This document shows positions 46,916 to 55,739 of a stretch of 62,535 nucleotides of DNA, piece by piece (the first letter of the stretch is position 1; each line of letters starts with the position of its first letter). Both the position numbers and the translations under genes were made by a program. The stretch comes from Candidatus Nomurabacteria bacterium (GTDB lineage: Bacteria > Patescibacteriota > Saccharimonadia > Saccharimonadales > Saccharimonadaceae). Under the pieces are notes generated by a model. That model saw only the letters and a program-made list of their open reading frames with translations. It made no database searches and was not told where the DNA came from. The stretch is from NCBI GenBank assembly GCA_031290255.1, contig JAITNW010000008.1:1-62535 (forward strand), in the 5' to 3' direction.

Positions 46916-47652
46916 TTATACAAATTATATATGTATTCTGCACATTCGTCCAGCTTTAACCATATAATATCTTTGTTCCGCCTGAACCATGTCATTTGTC
47001 GTCTGGCTAAATGCCAGTCGTCTAGTACAGATAGGCGTTTGGCTTCGGCCTCATCTATCTCGCCATTTATGTAGCTCCAGACTATTGGGTAGATATTCGA
47101 CTTCATGGCTTGGTTGTCCCAACCATACTGCTCTGCCAATAATTTTGTCTCTTCTTTGATGTTCTGAGCAAATATTTTATTCGCTCTTTTGGTCAATCTT
47201 TCCCTGAGCAATGTCTTGCCCCAGTTGATACCAATCATGATAAAATCTGAGCTTATCTCTGTTCGGTCTGAACAAGTTTTTTTCACAACGTTACTAAAAT
47301 GGTAGTCATACACGACTGAGTCGACGTACAATCCTGTGCCTCCAGCGATGATAGGGAGCTTACCGCGGGAACGAATATCAAGAATTTTGTCTTGACAATA
47401 TTTTTGGAACTCATAGACCGTAAATCTTTCGCCTGGCTTAACTAGATTGATACCATAATGGGGTATTCCCTGCATTTCTTCTGGCATAGGCTTGGCTGTG
47501 CCAATATCCATATCAATGTAAATAGCCCGCGAGTCGGCAGAGATAACTTCTCCGTCTAGCTCACGGGCTACTTCTACGGCCAGCCCTGTCTTGCCACTTC
47601 CAGTGGGCCCGACAATAACTAATGTTTTATTTTTGGCGTTCTCGGTAAGCAT
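46912..47652 (-). CDS. miaA: tRNA dimethylallyltransferase
   Basis: MiaA adds a dimethylallyl group to A37 of tRNAs reading UNN codons. The P-loop GPTGSGKT is at 15-22, followed by ISADSRAIYIDMDIGTAKP, GIPHYGINLVKPGE and GGTGLYVDSV. At 246 aa it is shorter than the E. coli enzyme (316) and lacks part of the C-terminus. ATG 47652 overlaps the efp end by 26 bases; a TTG further upstream is a weaker option. Confidence 0.93.
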   Translation of the reverse strand: MLTENAKNKTLVIVGPTGSGKTGLAVEVARELDGEVISADSRAIYIDMDIGTAKPMPEEMQGIPHYGINLVKPGERFTVYEFQKYCQDKILDIRSRGKLPIIAGGTGLYVDSVVYDYHFSNVVKKTCSDRTEISSDFIMIGINWGKTLLRERLTKRANKIFAQNIKEETKLLAEQYGWDNQAMKSNIYPIVWSYINGEIDEAEAKRLSVLDDWHLARRQMTWFRRNKDIIWLKLDECAEYIYNLYK

Positions 47653-48187
47653 AAGTCTCGGTATCAATACTTATGGTATCTCCGGTTTTGATGAAAGCTG
47701 GGACTTTTACGATAGCTCCAGTTTCTAGGGTAGCATCTTTGACGATGGAAGATGAAGTGTCCCCTTTTACAGCAGTTTCTGTATAGCCAACTTCTAGCCA
47801 AACATTTTTGGGCATAACTAAGTTAATGGGAAGTCCATTATAGAATTGGATTTCCTGGGTTTCACCTTCTTTCAAAAAATCTTTGGCATCTCCTACTAAA
47901 TCGAGCGTTAGCTCGTGCTGTTCAAATGTTTCTGGGTCCATAAAGAAGTATTTCTCGCCGTCATTATATAAATATTGAACAGTTTTATGATTTACTTCTG
48001 CGGCTTCAATCTTCTCTTGGCCTTTGAAAGTTTTGGGGAGCAAAGCGCCAGTGATAAGATTTTTCACTTTAACATTAACGATGCTACCGCCGCGCCCCAT
48101 AACTTTTTGCGAATACTCGACTACCTTGTATGGCTGGCCATCAAGAGTAATTAGGGCATTTTTCTTAAGATCGGTTGGTCCATACAT
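47627..48187 (-). CDS. efp: Elongation factor P
   Basis: EF-P relieves ribosome stalling at polyproline. The 186 residues show KOW-like domain I and two OB domains, ending GDTISIDTETYAYRERQK, the EF-P signature. The tip loop that normally carries the modified Lys34 reads MGRGGS, so Arg32 sits at the tip. ATG 48187 follows AGAGGA and gives the usual length; an upstream ATG would overlap rpsR. Confidence 0.95.
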   Translation of the reverse strand: MYGPTDLKKNALITLDGQPYKVVEYSQKVMGRGGSIVNVKVKNLITGALLPKTFKGQEKIEAAEVNHKTVQYLYNDGEKYFFMDPETFEQHELTLDLVGDAKDFLKEGETQEIQFYNGLPINLVMPKNVWLEVGYTETAVKGDTSSSIVKDATLETGAIVKVPAFIKTGDTISIDTETYAYRERQK

Positions 48188-48200
48188 CTTAAAATCCTCT

Positions 48201-48398
48201 TTAAGCGCTTGCGACAAATGGCATTAGAGCAATATGACGGGCGCGCTTGACAGCTACGGCCAACTGGCGTTGCTGTTTGGCAGAGAGCCCCGTCTTAGCG
48301 ACGGGTTCAATGCGACCATATATATCGACATAGCGCTGCAAAGTCTTCACGTCGCGATAGTCAAAGTATAGATCTGGGTCATTTTTTAGTCTTCTCAT
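48201..48398 (-). CDS. rpsR: 30S ribosomal protein bS18
   Basis: The 65-residue protein has [20 protein letters not shown] and [21 protein letters not shown], the bS18 core that binds S6 on the platform. It lies in the conserved rpsF-ssb-rpsR order. Confidence 0.96.
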   Translation of the reverse strand: MRRLKNDPDLYFDYRDVKTLQRYVDIYGRIEPVAKTGLSAKQQRQLAVAVKRARHIALMPFVASA

Positions 48399-48407
48399 AA
48401 TTTCTCC

Positions 48408-48884
48408 TTAAAATGGTATCTCACTTAAATCAATTGGGTCATCGGAAATATCGTCTGGGGCAACATCTTGCGTGCTTGGAGGAGTCGCATTGGTGGTGTT
48501 GCTTGAAGCAGTTGCTCGGCCACCGTTTGAATCGCCGGCTCCTAGGGCGTTGTTGCCACCGATGAAGTTGAAATCTTCCACGATAATCTCTACACGAGAG
48601 CGCTTTTGGCCTTCTTTGTCTTCCCAGCTACGCTGGTCAAGACGACCGGAAACCATGATGCCGCTGCCTTTCTTGGTGTACTGAGCGATGATTTCGCCAG
48701 CACGACCCCAAGCGGAACAATCGATAAATGATACGGCCTCTTGCTGTTGCCCAGAAGAATCCTTGAAAGTGCGATTTACGGCTACAGAAAAGCCACAAAC
48801 TTGTGCGCCGGATGGTGTGCTGCGCATCTCTGGATCGCGGGTAAGATTGCCCATAATGATTGCTTTGCTAAAACCTCGTGCCAT
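48408..48884 (-). CDS. ssb: Single-stranded DNA-binding protein
   Basis: SSB coats single-stranded DNA during replication and repair. The OB fold begins MARGFSKAIIMGNLTRDPEM and includes FSVAVNRTFKD; a Gly/Asn-rich linker follows and the acidic tip ends DLSEIPF, the hub peptide for RecJ, PriA and others. Length is 158. GGAGGAA precedes the ATG. Confidence 0.96.
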   Translation of the reverse strand: MARGFSKAIIMGNLTRDPEMRSTPSGAQVCGFSVAVNRTFKDSSGQQQEAVSFIDCSAWGRAGEIIAQYTKKGSGIMVSGRLDQRSWEDKEGQKRSRVEIIVEDFNFIGGNNALGAGDSNGGRATASSNTTNATPPSTQDVAPDDISDDPIDLSEIPF

Positions 48885-48887
48885 GTA

Positions 48888-49244
48888 CTATTCCTCCTCT
48901 TTAGATTCTATTTCTTCACGTGGCTTGCGCGCTTGGCGTCGCAAGACCATTTTGGCTTTCCGCTCGTCTTTTGCAACGAGAAGATAGCGAAGTGCGTCAT
49001 CTGTAATATTGAGCACAGACGAAATCTTCGCTGGGGCTGCGGCCGGCAACTCAAGCTCATAGTAGTAATATACTGCGAACTCTTGCTTGTTGATAGCGTA
49101 AGCGAGTTTTTTCTTGCCTTCGTTGGCCTCTTTGGTGATTTTACCACCGTTATCCTTGATCAAAGTCTTGACCTTGTCTAGGGCTGGCTGCAAATTCATC
49201 TCCAAATCTGGATGAATTAGGACAGTCAATTCATATTCTTTCAC
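48888..49244 (-). CDS. rpsF: 30S ribosomal protein bS6
   Basis: The 118 residues match bS6 (YELTVLIHPDLEMN, KKLAYAINKQEFAVYYYYELE, DDALRYLLV). A C-terminal charged tail (RKPREEIESKEEE) is added. It starts with GTG after AAAGGAG and heads the operon rpsF-ssb-rpsR-efp-miaA. Confidence 0.95.
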   Translation of the reverse strand: MKEYELTVLIHPDLEMNLQPALDKVKTLIKDNGGKITKEANEGKKKLAYAINKQEFAVYYYYELELPAAAPAKISSVLNITDDALRYLLVAKDERKAKMVLRRQARKPREEIESKEEE

Positions 49245-49332
49245 TAGAATACTCCTTTGGTTAACGCAAACGCGCTCATTTGGCCGTTTGCTGAGTTGAT
49301 AATGTCTATATATTAGCAGATTTTGCGAGAAA

Positions 49333-49370
49333 AGAAAAGGGGCGCTCCTTTTATAAGAGCGCCCGTTTTA
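49333..49370. terminator. Terminator after the 49386 gene
   Basis: GGGCGCTC and GAGCGCCC form a stem with T-rich flanks on both sides. Confidence 0.8.
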
Positions 49371-49385
49371 AAAATTATGAAGAAG

Positions 49386-50561
49386 CTATTTGATGTTGAC
49401 GTTGATATTGAGCCCGTTGATGCCAAGCGCGCCCGTAATATCGTCGGGCCGAACATAAAGGTCGTTTCCTATCTGGACAATGCTCATTTTGATGCGTTCG
49501 CCCCCATAGTAAGCGTGCGATAAAACGTAGGCCTGAGAGAGCGTGTCGATCGGGATGGATTTTCCGTCAGCCCAATTGATCTCGGTGCCATTTGGCTCAT
49601 AGTTGCCTTTGCCAAATAACAGCGTCCCGTCGTGGTCTACCCAGATTTCGCCGGAAGTGCCTTTTAGCATCTTAGCAACGTCACGAATCCAGAAGTACGC
49701 ATCTCCGTTATACATCACCACGCGCATATATACATTGGTAGTCCTGCCGCCTTTGCGGATGGGGACGTTAATGCCCTCAAAGCGCTTATTCGCGGGGATA
49801 TTTACTGCGGTAGTGGTATAAACACGATCTACGGGAAGGATTTCGCCGTTTGCGATATTCTCGTTGTAGATGTGAGAATACTTAAAGTCGTCGTTGTATT
49901 CGTCTAAGGTCAACCAGCGCCATTTTGAAATGTTGCCGCTCATAGCGCCTCTCGCAGGATCGCAATAATAGATGCGCTGATTGGCTGAGTCTATGACGGC
50001 GACACGATAGGTGTAGCGGTCAAGTGACCCTTGTGTGCCGACGATGATATATGCCGGGATGTCTTGAGCGCGGAGTAGTCCGACCATGAATCTGGCGTAG
50101 TCGCTTTCGGTCCACTCGGGTTGGCTGCGGCCTCTGTAGTTGTCCCCTACATAATAGGTTACTTGGTACAAGCATTCAGAAAAAGTATACTGCGGAAGAT
50201 AGCTTAATGTTTCGCCCTTGGGCAAGTTCTTAATCTGAACAGTCCTATTGTTGTAGGTAACTTTCTTGTCGTAGACGCCGTGGTTAAACTCTGCGTAACT
50301 CACCGTAGCGTCATAGGTAGCAGAAACAATGTCAGTGAACGAAGGGTTACGTTTGCTAGTGTCGCAAAGCCATTCAGCCCAATTTTTTTCCCAATCGTCG
50401 AAGGACACATCTACCATGTCGGTGGAATTCTGCCAGGCATGATCTAGGTTGCGATAGGTGGTGGTGTAATAGTTGCTGTTGGATGCGAAAACTGTACTCG
50501 GTGCTAACGTCGTGACGAGGATGAGCGCCAGGGCGACGCTCAAAATACGGGAAATCTTCAT
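49386..50561 (-). CDS. Exported transglutaminase-like protein, Firmicutes-like
   Basis: The 391-residue protein has a signal peptide (about 1-26, ending TVFA), a central region resembling a transglutaminase core (FSECLYQVTYYV, then ARFMVGLLRAQDIPAYIIVG and YYCDPARG) and a C-terminal stalk resembling copper-amine-oxidase N-terminal repeats (PIRKGGRTTNVYMRVVMYN; FWIRDVAKMLKGT). The usual catalytic His (HAW) is replaced by YRV, so activity is doubtful. Style and domains suggest acquisition from Firmicutes. AAAGGA precedes the ATG and it has its own terminator. Confidence 0.7.
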   Translation of the reverse strand: MKISRILSVALALILVTTLAPSTVFASNSNYYTTTYRNLDHAWQNSTDMVDVSFDDWEKNWAEWLCDTSKRNPSFTDIVSATYDATVSYAEFNHGVYDKKVTYNNRTVQIKNLPKGETLSYLPQYTFSECLYQVTYYVGDNYRGRSQPEWTESDYARFMVGLLRAQDIPAYIIVGTQGSLDRYTYRVAVIDSANQRIYYCDPARGAMSGNISKWRWLTLDEYNDDFKYSHIYNENIANGEILPVDRVYTTTAVNIPANKRFEGINVPIRKGGRTTNVYMRVVMYNGDAYFWIRDVAKMLKGTSGEIWVDHDGTLLFGKGNYEPNGTEINWADGKSIPIDTLSQAYVLSHAYYGGERIKMSIVQIGNDLYVRPDDITGALGINGLNINVNIK

Positions 50562-50684
50562 AGAATCAGTCCTTTCTTCATAAAAATTTTTAAGTTACGT
50601 GGCGCACTACAAAATCAATCCCATCGAGCGCCGCTTGCGATGTGATGATTTCATCATAGCACAGATATGGGGAAAAGTCAAGAT

Positions 50685-52634
50685 TCAGGTCCAGGTGGGG
50701 AGGTCGTCGGGTGGGAAGGGGTCGTCGGTGGCGCCGAAGTCGTCGGTATTGCCCTGCCCTAGCCCGTAAGGATCGTAACCGAGGTCGGTGAGGAAGCGAG
50801 ATGGGAAATTGTAGTTGCGACCGCCGAAAGTGAAACGAGAGGCGGCGAAGGAGAGGAGGAGCTCTTCCATGGCGCGGGTCATGCCGACGTAGGCGAGGCG
50901 GCGCTCTTCTTCGAGGTCTTCCTCTTTGGCTTCGGCACTGCGGATGTGTGGGAGGAGGCCTTCTTCGAGGCCGACGAGGAAGACTACTGGGAATTCGAGG
51001 CCTTTGGCGGCGTGTAGGGTCATGAGGGTGACGGCGTGATTGGCGCTGGATTCGTCGGCGGAGGACATGAGGGCGGCGTCGGCGAGGAATTCGGAGAGAG
51101 AGGAGTAGGCGGCGGCTTCTCCGATGAGGACGCCTAGGTTTTCGATGCGTTCTTCGGCTTTTAGTGGGTCGCTGTTATTTATGTATTCTTTATATCTGGT
51201 ACGGGCGAGGATTGCTTCGATGAGTGCGTCTGGGGTGGTTTCGGATGCGTTTTTGGCGCGGAGGTCTTTGAGAAGGTTCTGGAAACTTGTGTAGGCGCGA
51301 GAGATTTTGGGGGTGAGTGATGTGGTGTCGCCGGCGAGGATTTTGGTGAGGGAGGCTTCGCCGATGCCACGGGTGGGGATGTTGGTGATGCGTTGGAGGG
51401 CGACGGTGTCGGCTGGGTTGATGATGAGGTGGAGGTAGGCCAGAATGTCTTTGATTTCTTTGCGGTCGTAGAAGCGAACGCCGCCGATAAGCTTGTACGG
51501 GATGCGATGGAGCATGAAGGCGCGTTCGAAGGCACTGGATTGGGCGTTGGTGCGGTAGAGGATGGCGAAATCTGAGTAGTCACGCTTGGTGGCGAGGATT
51601 TTGCCAGAGACCCATTCGGCTTCGGCTTGTTCGTCGGTGAGGCGTTCGATGCTGATGGGTGCGCCTGATCCGGCCTCTGTGAATAGTGCTTTTTCGCTGC
51701 GTTTGGAGTTTTTGGTGATGATTTTTTGGGAGGCTTTGAGGATATTGCCGGTGGAGCGGTAATTTTGCTCGAGTTTGATGATTTTGGCACCGGGGAAATC
51801 TTTTTCAAAGTTCAAAATGTTGGTAAAGTCGGCACCGCGCCAGCTGTAGATGGATTGCCAATCGTCACCGACGACGCAGATGTTGCGCTCGGGGTTGACG
51901 AGGAGACGTACCATTTCGTATTGGATGTGGTTGGTGTCTTGGTACTCGTCTATGAGAATGTGTTTGAACTTTTGTTGCCATTTTGCTCGGATATCGGGGC
52001 GGTTTTTGAGTAATTTGGCGACTTCTAGGAGGATGTCGTCGAAGTCGACGGCGTTGGCTTTTTTGCGGGCGGATTCGTATTTTTTGTAGACTTCGGCGAT
52101 TTGTTTCTGGTTGGGGTAATAGGCTGTGGTGAGATATTCGTCGGGGCTGAGGCCGGCGTTTTTGGACTTGCTGATGGCGGCTTCGATGGCTTTGGGTTTG
52201 AGGGTTTTGTCGCTCATACTGAGGGTTTTCATGCTGCGCTTGATGAGCGCGAGACGATCGTCGGTGTCGTAAATCACGAAGTTCTTTGAGAGGCCGACAT
52301 TTTCGGCTTCCATGCGGAGGATTTTGACGCAAATACCGTGGAAAGTACCCATCCAGGGCATGAAGTTGAAGGGTGGCGTGGAGTTGCTGGTTTTGTCGAG
52401 GTCGTTTAGTAGAGACCAGAGGCGACTGCGCATTTCTTTGGCGGCTTTGTTGGTGAATGTAAGGGCGAGGATTTCATAAGGCATGACGGCGTGCGCTACT
52501 AAGTTGGCGATGCGATGGGTGAGGGTTTTGGTTTTGCCGCTCCCTGCTCCGGCGAGGATGAGTAGTGGGCCGGATAATGTCTCGACGGCGTCTTTTTGTG
52601 CAGGGTTTAGTTTGGCGAAAATCTTGTTTTCCAT
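50685..52634 (-). CDS. UvrD/PcrA-type DNA helicase
   Basis: This superfamily 1A helicase unwinds DNA 3' to 5' in repair and replication. Walker A GAGSGKT (about 30-36), DEYQDTN, GDDWQSIYSWRGA, QNYRST and VTLMTLHAAKGLEFPVVFL mark motifs I to V, with VGMTRAMEELLLSFA as motif VI. Length 649 is shorter than PcrA (about 720). It is the last gene of thrS-HAD-uvrD. Confidence 0.94.
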   Translation of the reverse strand: MENKIFAKLNPAQKDAVETLSGPLLILAGAGSGKTKTLTHRIANLVAHAVMPYEILALTFTNKAAKEMRSRLWSLLNDLDKTSNSTPPFNFMPWMGTFHGICVKILRMEAENVGLSKNFVIYDTDDRLALIKRSMKTLSMSDKTLKPKAIEAAISKSKNAGLSPDEYLTTAYYPNQKQIAEVYKKYESARKKANAVDFDDILLEVAKLLKNRPDIRAKWQQKFKHILIDEYQDTNHIQYEMVRLLVNPERNICVVGDDWQSIYSWRGADFTNILNFEKDFPGAKIIKLEQNYRSTGNILKASQKIITKNSKRSEKALFTEAGSGAPISIERLTDEQAEAEWVSGKILATKRDYSDFAILYRTNAQSSAFERAFMLHRIPYKLIGGVRFYDRKEIKDILAYLHLIINPADTVALQRITNIPTRGIGEASLTKILAGDTTSLTPKISRAYTSFQNLLKDLRAKNASETTPDALIEAILARTRYKEYINNSDPLKAEERIENLGVLIGEAAAYSSLSEFLADAALMSSADESSANHAVTLMTLHAAKGLEFPVVFLVGLEEGLLPHIRSAEAKEEDLEEERRLAYVGMTRAMEELLLSFAASRFTFGGRNYNFPSRFLTDLGYDPYGLGQGNTDDFGATDDPFPPDDLPTWT

Positions 52635-52638
52635 GGTG

Positions 52639-53229
52639 TTAAAATGTTACGCCGATGTTTTTTAGGGCTTTTTTGATATCCATATCCCAATCGTAAGTGA
52701 TGCCTTGCATACCACAATCTTTGGCTGATTTGACGTTTTTCTCGTCGTCGTCTATGAACACGCATTCGGAAACTTCTACGCCTAGCCTCTCGGCTGCTAG
52801 TTCAAATATTCTGGGATCTGGCTTGACTAAGCCGACTTGGTAGGACAAAACGACGTCGTCAAAATATTCCGTAGTCTCTTCTTTGGTGAAGCGTTTCCAG
52901 AAGCCGATACCGACATTACTAAGGAGACCGATTTTGTAGTGCTTGCGAAGTTCCTTGATCTCGGCTAGCAATGCGGTGTTTCCTTCTATGCCGCTTATTG
53001 CCTTTTCTAAAGCAGATTTGCCACTGATACCTACACTGTCCAGTAATTCTGCTATTCTTGTCTTTCTTTCCTCAGAAGTGATGAGACCTAAGCCGGATTT
53101 GGCGCTGAGCCGGGCTAATTCTGTCGCCCGGGCTGGATCGGCGTAAAGCTCGGGGTATTCCCTTTTGATGACCGTATACGCGTCGCTGATGAGGACGCCA
53201 AAACAGTCAAAGATGATTGCGCGAATCAT
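52639..53229 (-). CDS. HAD-superfamily hydrolase
   Basis: The 196-residue protein has IIFDCFGVLI (D8 nucleophile; the usual second Asp is Phe10), LLSNVGIGF as motif II, K around YQVGLVKPDPRIF and FIDDDEKNVKSAKDCGM as motif III/IV. It resembles the YihX/epoxide hydrolase-like subgroup with a helical cap. It overlaps thrS by one base. Confidence 0.88.
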   Translation of the reverse strand: MIRAIIFDCFGVLISDAYTVIKREYPELYADPARATELARLSAKSGLGLITSEERKTRIAELLDSVGISGKSALEKAISGIEGNTALLAEIKELRKHYKIGLLSNVGIGFWKRFTKEETTEYFDDVVLSYQVGLVKPDPRIFELAAERLGVEVSECVFIDDDEKNVKSAKDCGMQGITYDWDMDIKKALKNIGVTF

Positions 53230-54989
53230 TATTTTAGATTCTCGATAAATGATGCAAGGTCACTGAGTTTGATTTTTTGCTCGTCGTTTCGTAAACGTAC
53301 GCTGACTTCGCCAGCTTCGACGTCTTTGGGCCCAACAATTAGGATACAGGGGATCTTCATGTCAACGGCTTCGCGGATTTTTTTGCCGAGAGATTCGTTG
53401 CGATTGTCTAGAGTGTATCTGATTTCGTTATGAACAACTGGTTTGTTCAGTGCTAGGTTATCTAGAAGTGAGGTGATTTTGGCGACGTAATCAGCGGTGT
53501 TTTCGTTGATGGTGAGAATACGGATTTGTTCGGGGGCGCACCAGAATGGGAACCAACCGCCGGTATGTTCGATGAATACGCTGAGGAAGCGCTCGATGGA
53601 GCCGAGGGTGGCGTGATGAATCATCACGGGGCGTTCCTTTTTACCTGCTTCGTTGACGTATTCTAGCTCAAAGCGTTCGGGTTGGACAAAGTCTAGCTGA
53701 ATTGTGGCGAGTTGATGTTCGCGGCCGATGGCGTCTTCGGCCATAAAGTCGATTTTGGGGCCGTAGAAGGCGGCTTCGCCTTCGGCTTCAAAGTATTCTA
53801 GGTTGTTATCGATGGCGGCTTGTTTGATTTCTTTTTGGGCGAATGCCCAGAGTTTTTTGTCGCCGAGGTATTTTTCTTCTTCATTTCGGTAAGATAGGCG
53901 CGCGCGGAGATTGCTCATGCCTACGGTGTTATATAGGTCTTTGACGATGCCTACTAGACGCTTGACCTCTTCTCTGATCTGGGAGTTGCGGCAGAACACG
54001 TGGCTGTCGTCTTGGGTAAGGCTGCGGACGCGACTGAGGCCTCCGAGCTCGCCGGTTTTTTCGTCTCGGTAATCTGTGGTGGCCTCCATGTAGCGGATGG
54101 GTATTTCACGATAAGTGCGGGGGCGGGAGGCGAAAATCTGGGCGTGATGAGGGCAGTTCATGGGTTTCATGGCGAAAGTTTCGCCGTTGACTTGGCTGTT
54201 CACGATAAATAGCTCTTCGCCAAATTTGTCGTAGTGCCCGGACTTTTTGTAGAGATCCATCTTGGTGATATGGGGCGTCCAGACTTTGTGGAAACCTTTG
54301 GCACCTCTTAAAGATAGTGAGTAATCCGAGAGCTTCTCGCGGAGTACCGTGCCGCGAGGGGTAAACATAGGTAAACCTGCGCCTACTAAGTCTGAGAAGC
54401 AGAAAAGATCTAGTTCCCTGCCGAGTTTGCGGTGATCGCGTTTTTTGGCCTCTTCTAGCATATTGAGATATTTCTTTAGCTCTCCTTCTGTTTCAAATGC
54501 GACGCCGAAGATGCGGCTCATTTGTTCGCGGTGCTCGTCACCCTTCCAGTAGGCACCGCTGACGCGCATAAGCTTGAAGGGGCCAACTTCTCCTGTGCTG
54601 GCTACGTGTGGGCCACGACAGAGGTCGGTAAAGTCGCCGATAGTATAGAATGAGATTGTTTCGTCTTCTGGTAATTCGGAGATTAGCTCGGTCTTATAGG
54701 TTTGGCCTGCTTGCTCTGCCCATTTTAGAGCATCGGCTCGAGGTTTTTCGCTACGTACTATGGGCAAGTTGCGCGCGATGATGCCGCGCATCTTTTTCTC
54801 GATTTTGGGTAAATCTTCTTCGCTAATCTTGAGGTCGCCGAAGTCAATGTCGTAATAGAAGCCGTTTTCGACGGCGGGGCCGATGCCGAAGCGGATTGTT
54901 GTGGTGCCAGAATACAAATCCTTGACTGCCGCGGCCAAAATGTGGCTCAGGCTATGTCGCATTGCTTCTAGTTTGGCGGGTTCTGACAT
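53229..54989 (-). CDS. thrS: Threonyl-tRNA synthetase lacking the TGS domain
   Basis: This class II synthetase charges tRNA-Thr. The 586-residue protein starts directly in the editing domain (MRHSLSHILAAAVKDLY; later DLCRGPH), followed by the catalytic core (GLPMFTPRGTVLR, MKPMNCPHHAQIF with zinc ligands, RVRSLTQDDSHVFC) and the anticodon-binding domain. The N-terminal TGS domain (about 60 residues) is missing. AAAGGATG precedes the ATG. Confidence 0.95.
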   Translation of the reverse strand: MSEPAKLEAMRHSLSHILAAAVKDLYSGTTTIRFGIGPAVENGFYYDIDFGDLKISEEDLPKIEKKMRGIIARNLPIVRSEKPRADALKWAEQAGQTYKTELISELPEDETISFYTIGDFTDLCRGPHVASTGEVGPFKLMRVSGAYWKGDEHREQMSRIFGVAFETEGELKKYLNMLEEAKKRDHRKLGRELDLFCFSDLVGAGLPMFTPRGTVLREKLSDYSLSLRGAKGFHKVWTPHITKMDLYKKSGHYDKFGEELFIVNSQVNGETFAMKPMNCPHHAQIFASRPRTYREIPIRYMEATTDYRDEKTGELGGLSRVRSLTQDDSHVFCRNSQIREEVKRLVGIVKDLYNTVGMSNLRARLSYRNEEEKYLGDKKLWAFAQKEIKQAAIDNNLEYFEAEGEAAFYGPKIDFMAEDAIGREHQLATIQLDFVQPERFELEYVNEAGKKERPVMIHHATLGSIERFLSVFIEHTGGWFPFWCAPEQIRILTINENTADYVAKITSLLDNLALNKPVVHNEIRYTLDNRNESLGKKIREAVDMKIPCILIVGPKDVEAGEVSVRLRNDEQKIKLSDLASFIENLK

Positions 54990-55050
54990 AACATCCTTTC
55001 TTTTTATCTTACTATTCTAGCACAAATATGGTACAGTAAAGGGGTAATGT

Positions 55051-55127
55051 GGGTTGTTAGCTCAGTTGGCTAGAGCATCTCGTTTACACCGAGAGGGTCG
55101 GGGGTTCGAATCCCTCACAACCCACCA
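55051..55127 (+). tRNA. tRNA-Val (UAC)
   Basis: The cloverleaf has acceptor GGGTTGT/ACAACCC, an anticodon loop containing TAC and an encoded CCA. Confidence 0.94.
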
Positions 55128-55140
55128 TTTTACATTTTCG

Positions 55141-55216
55141 GGGGTGTTAGCTCAGTTGGTAGAGCGATTGGTTCGCAATCAATAGGTCAGGAGTTCGAAT
55201 CTCCTACACTCCACCA
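55141..55216 (+). tRNA. tRNA-Ala (CGC)
   Basis: Acceptor GGGGTGT/ACACTCC contains the G3-U70 wobble that identifies alanine tRNAs. The loop TTCGCAA gives anticodon CGC. CCA is encoded. It lies 13 bases after tRNA-Val. Confidence 0.92.
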
Positions 55217-55228
55217 TTAAGTAGACGC

Positions 55229-55260
55229 AAAAAGACCAAGTAGCGAAACTTGGTCTTTTT
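55229..55260. terminator. tRNA Val-Ala terminator
   Basis: AAAAAGACCAAG and CTTGGTCTTTTT form a stem serving the tRNA pair and probably the convergent 55269 gene. Confidence 0.88.
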
Positions 55261-55268
55261 CTTGGATA

Positions 55269-55676
55269 TTATTTTTTGATAAATTTAATTTTGTTGATGA
55301 TAGGAATTTCTTTGGCTTGTCCTTGTGCGGCATAAATAAGGCCGACAATGTCTAGGACGCCAAGTACTGTAAAGGCGAGGCCAAAGACTGCGTTCACTAG
55401 TACTAAGATGCCGAGGGAACCAGCTACGCCGCCAGCACTGAGAGTGACAGCCGAGCCGACCATAATGGCGCCGATAATGCTATTGAGCAACCAGCTGGCT
55501 GCCCAGAGAATCAAAGTGCAGATAAAGATGTTCATTCCCTGTACGGCGTGAAAGCGGATGAATTTGTTCTTTTTGTCACCAGCGAGAAATGGGATTAATG
55601 CGATAATATATGCAATAATTGCGAGACCTTTGCCTTCTTTGATTTCTTCTTTGGTGATGTTTGGGGTTGAGGCCAT
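55269..55676 (-). CDS. DUF4870/Tic20-like membrane protein
   Basis: The 135-residue protein has four hydrophobic segments (about 17-33, 48-67, 72-88, 95-117) and the family feature NKFIRFHAVQGMNIF between the first two. The role is unknown. AAGGAG precedes the ATG. Confidence 0.8.
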   Translation of the reverse strand: MASTPNITKEEIKEGKGLAIIAYIIALIPFLAGDKKNKFIRFHAVQGMNIFICTLILWAASWLLNSIIGAIMVGSAVTLSAGGVAGSLGILVLVNAVFGLAFTVLGVLDIVGLIYAAQGQAKEIPIINKIKFIKK

Positions 55677-55739
55677 CGTGAATAATCTCCTTATTTTTTA
55701 CGTTATTTTTATTTTACCATAAATGCTTGAGCTTATGGG

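Noticed and set aside
51179-51808. Long Pro/Ser-rich minus-strand frame inside uvrD
   Set aside because: It is out of frame with intact helicase motifs and its composition is typical of a shadow frame.
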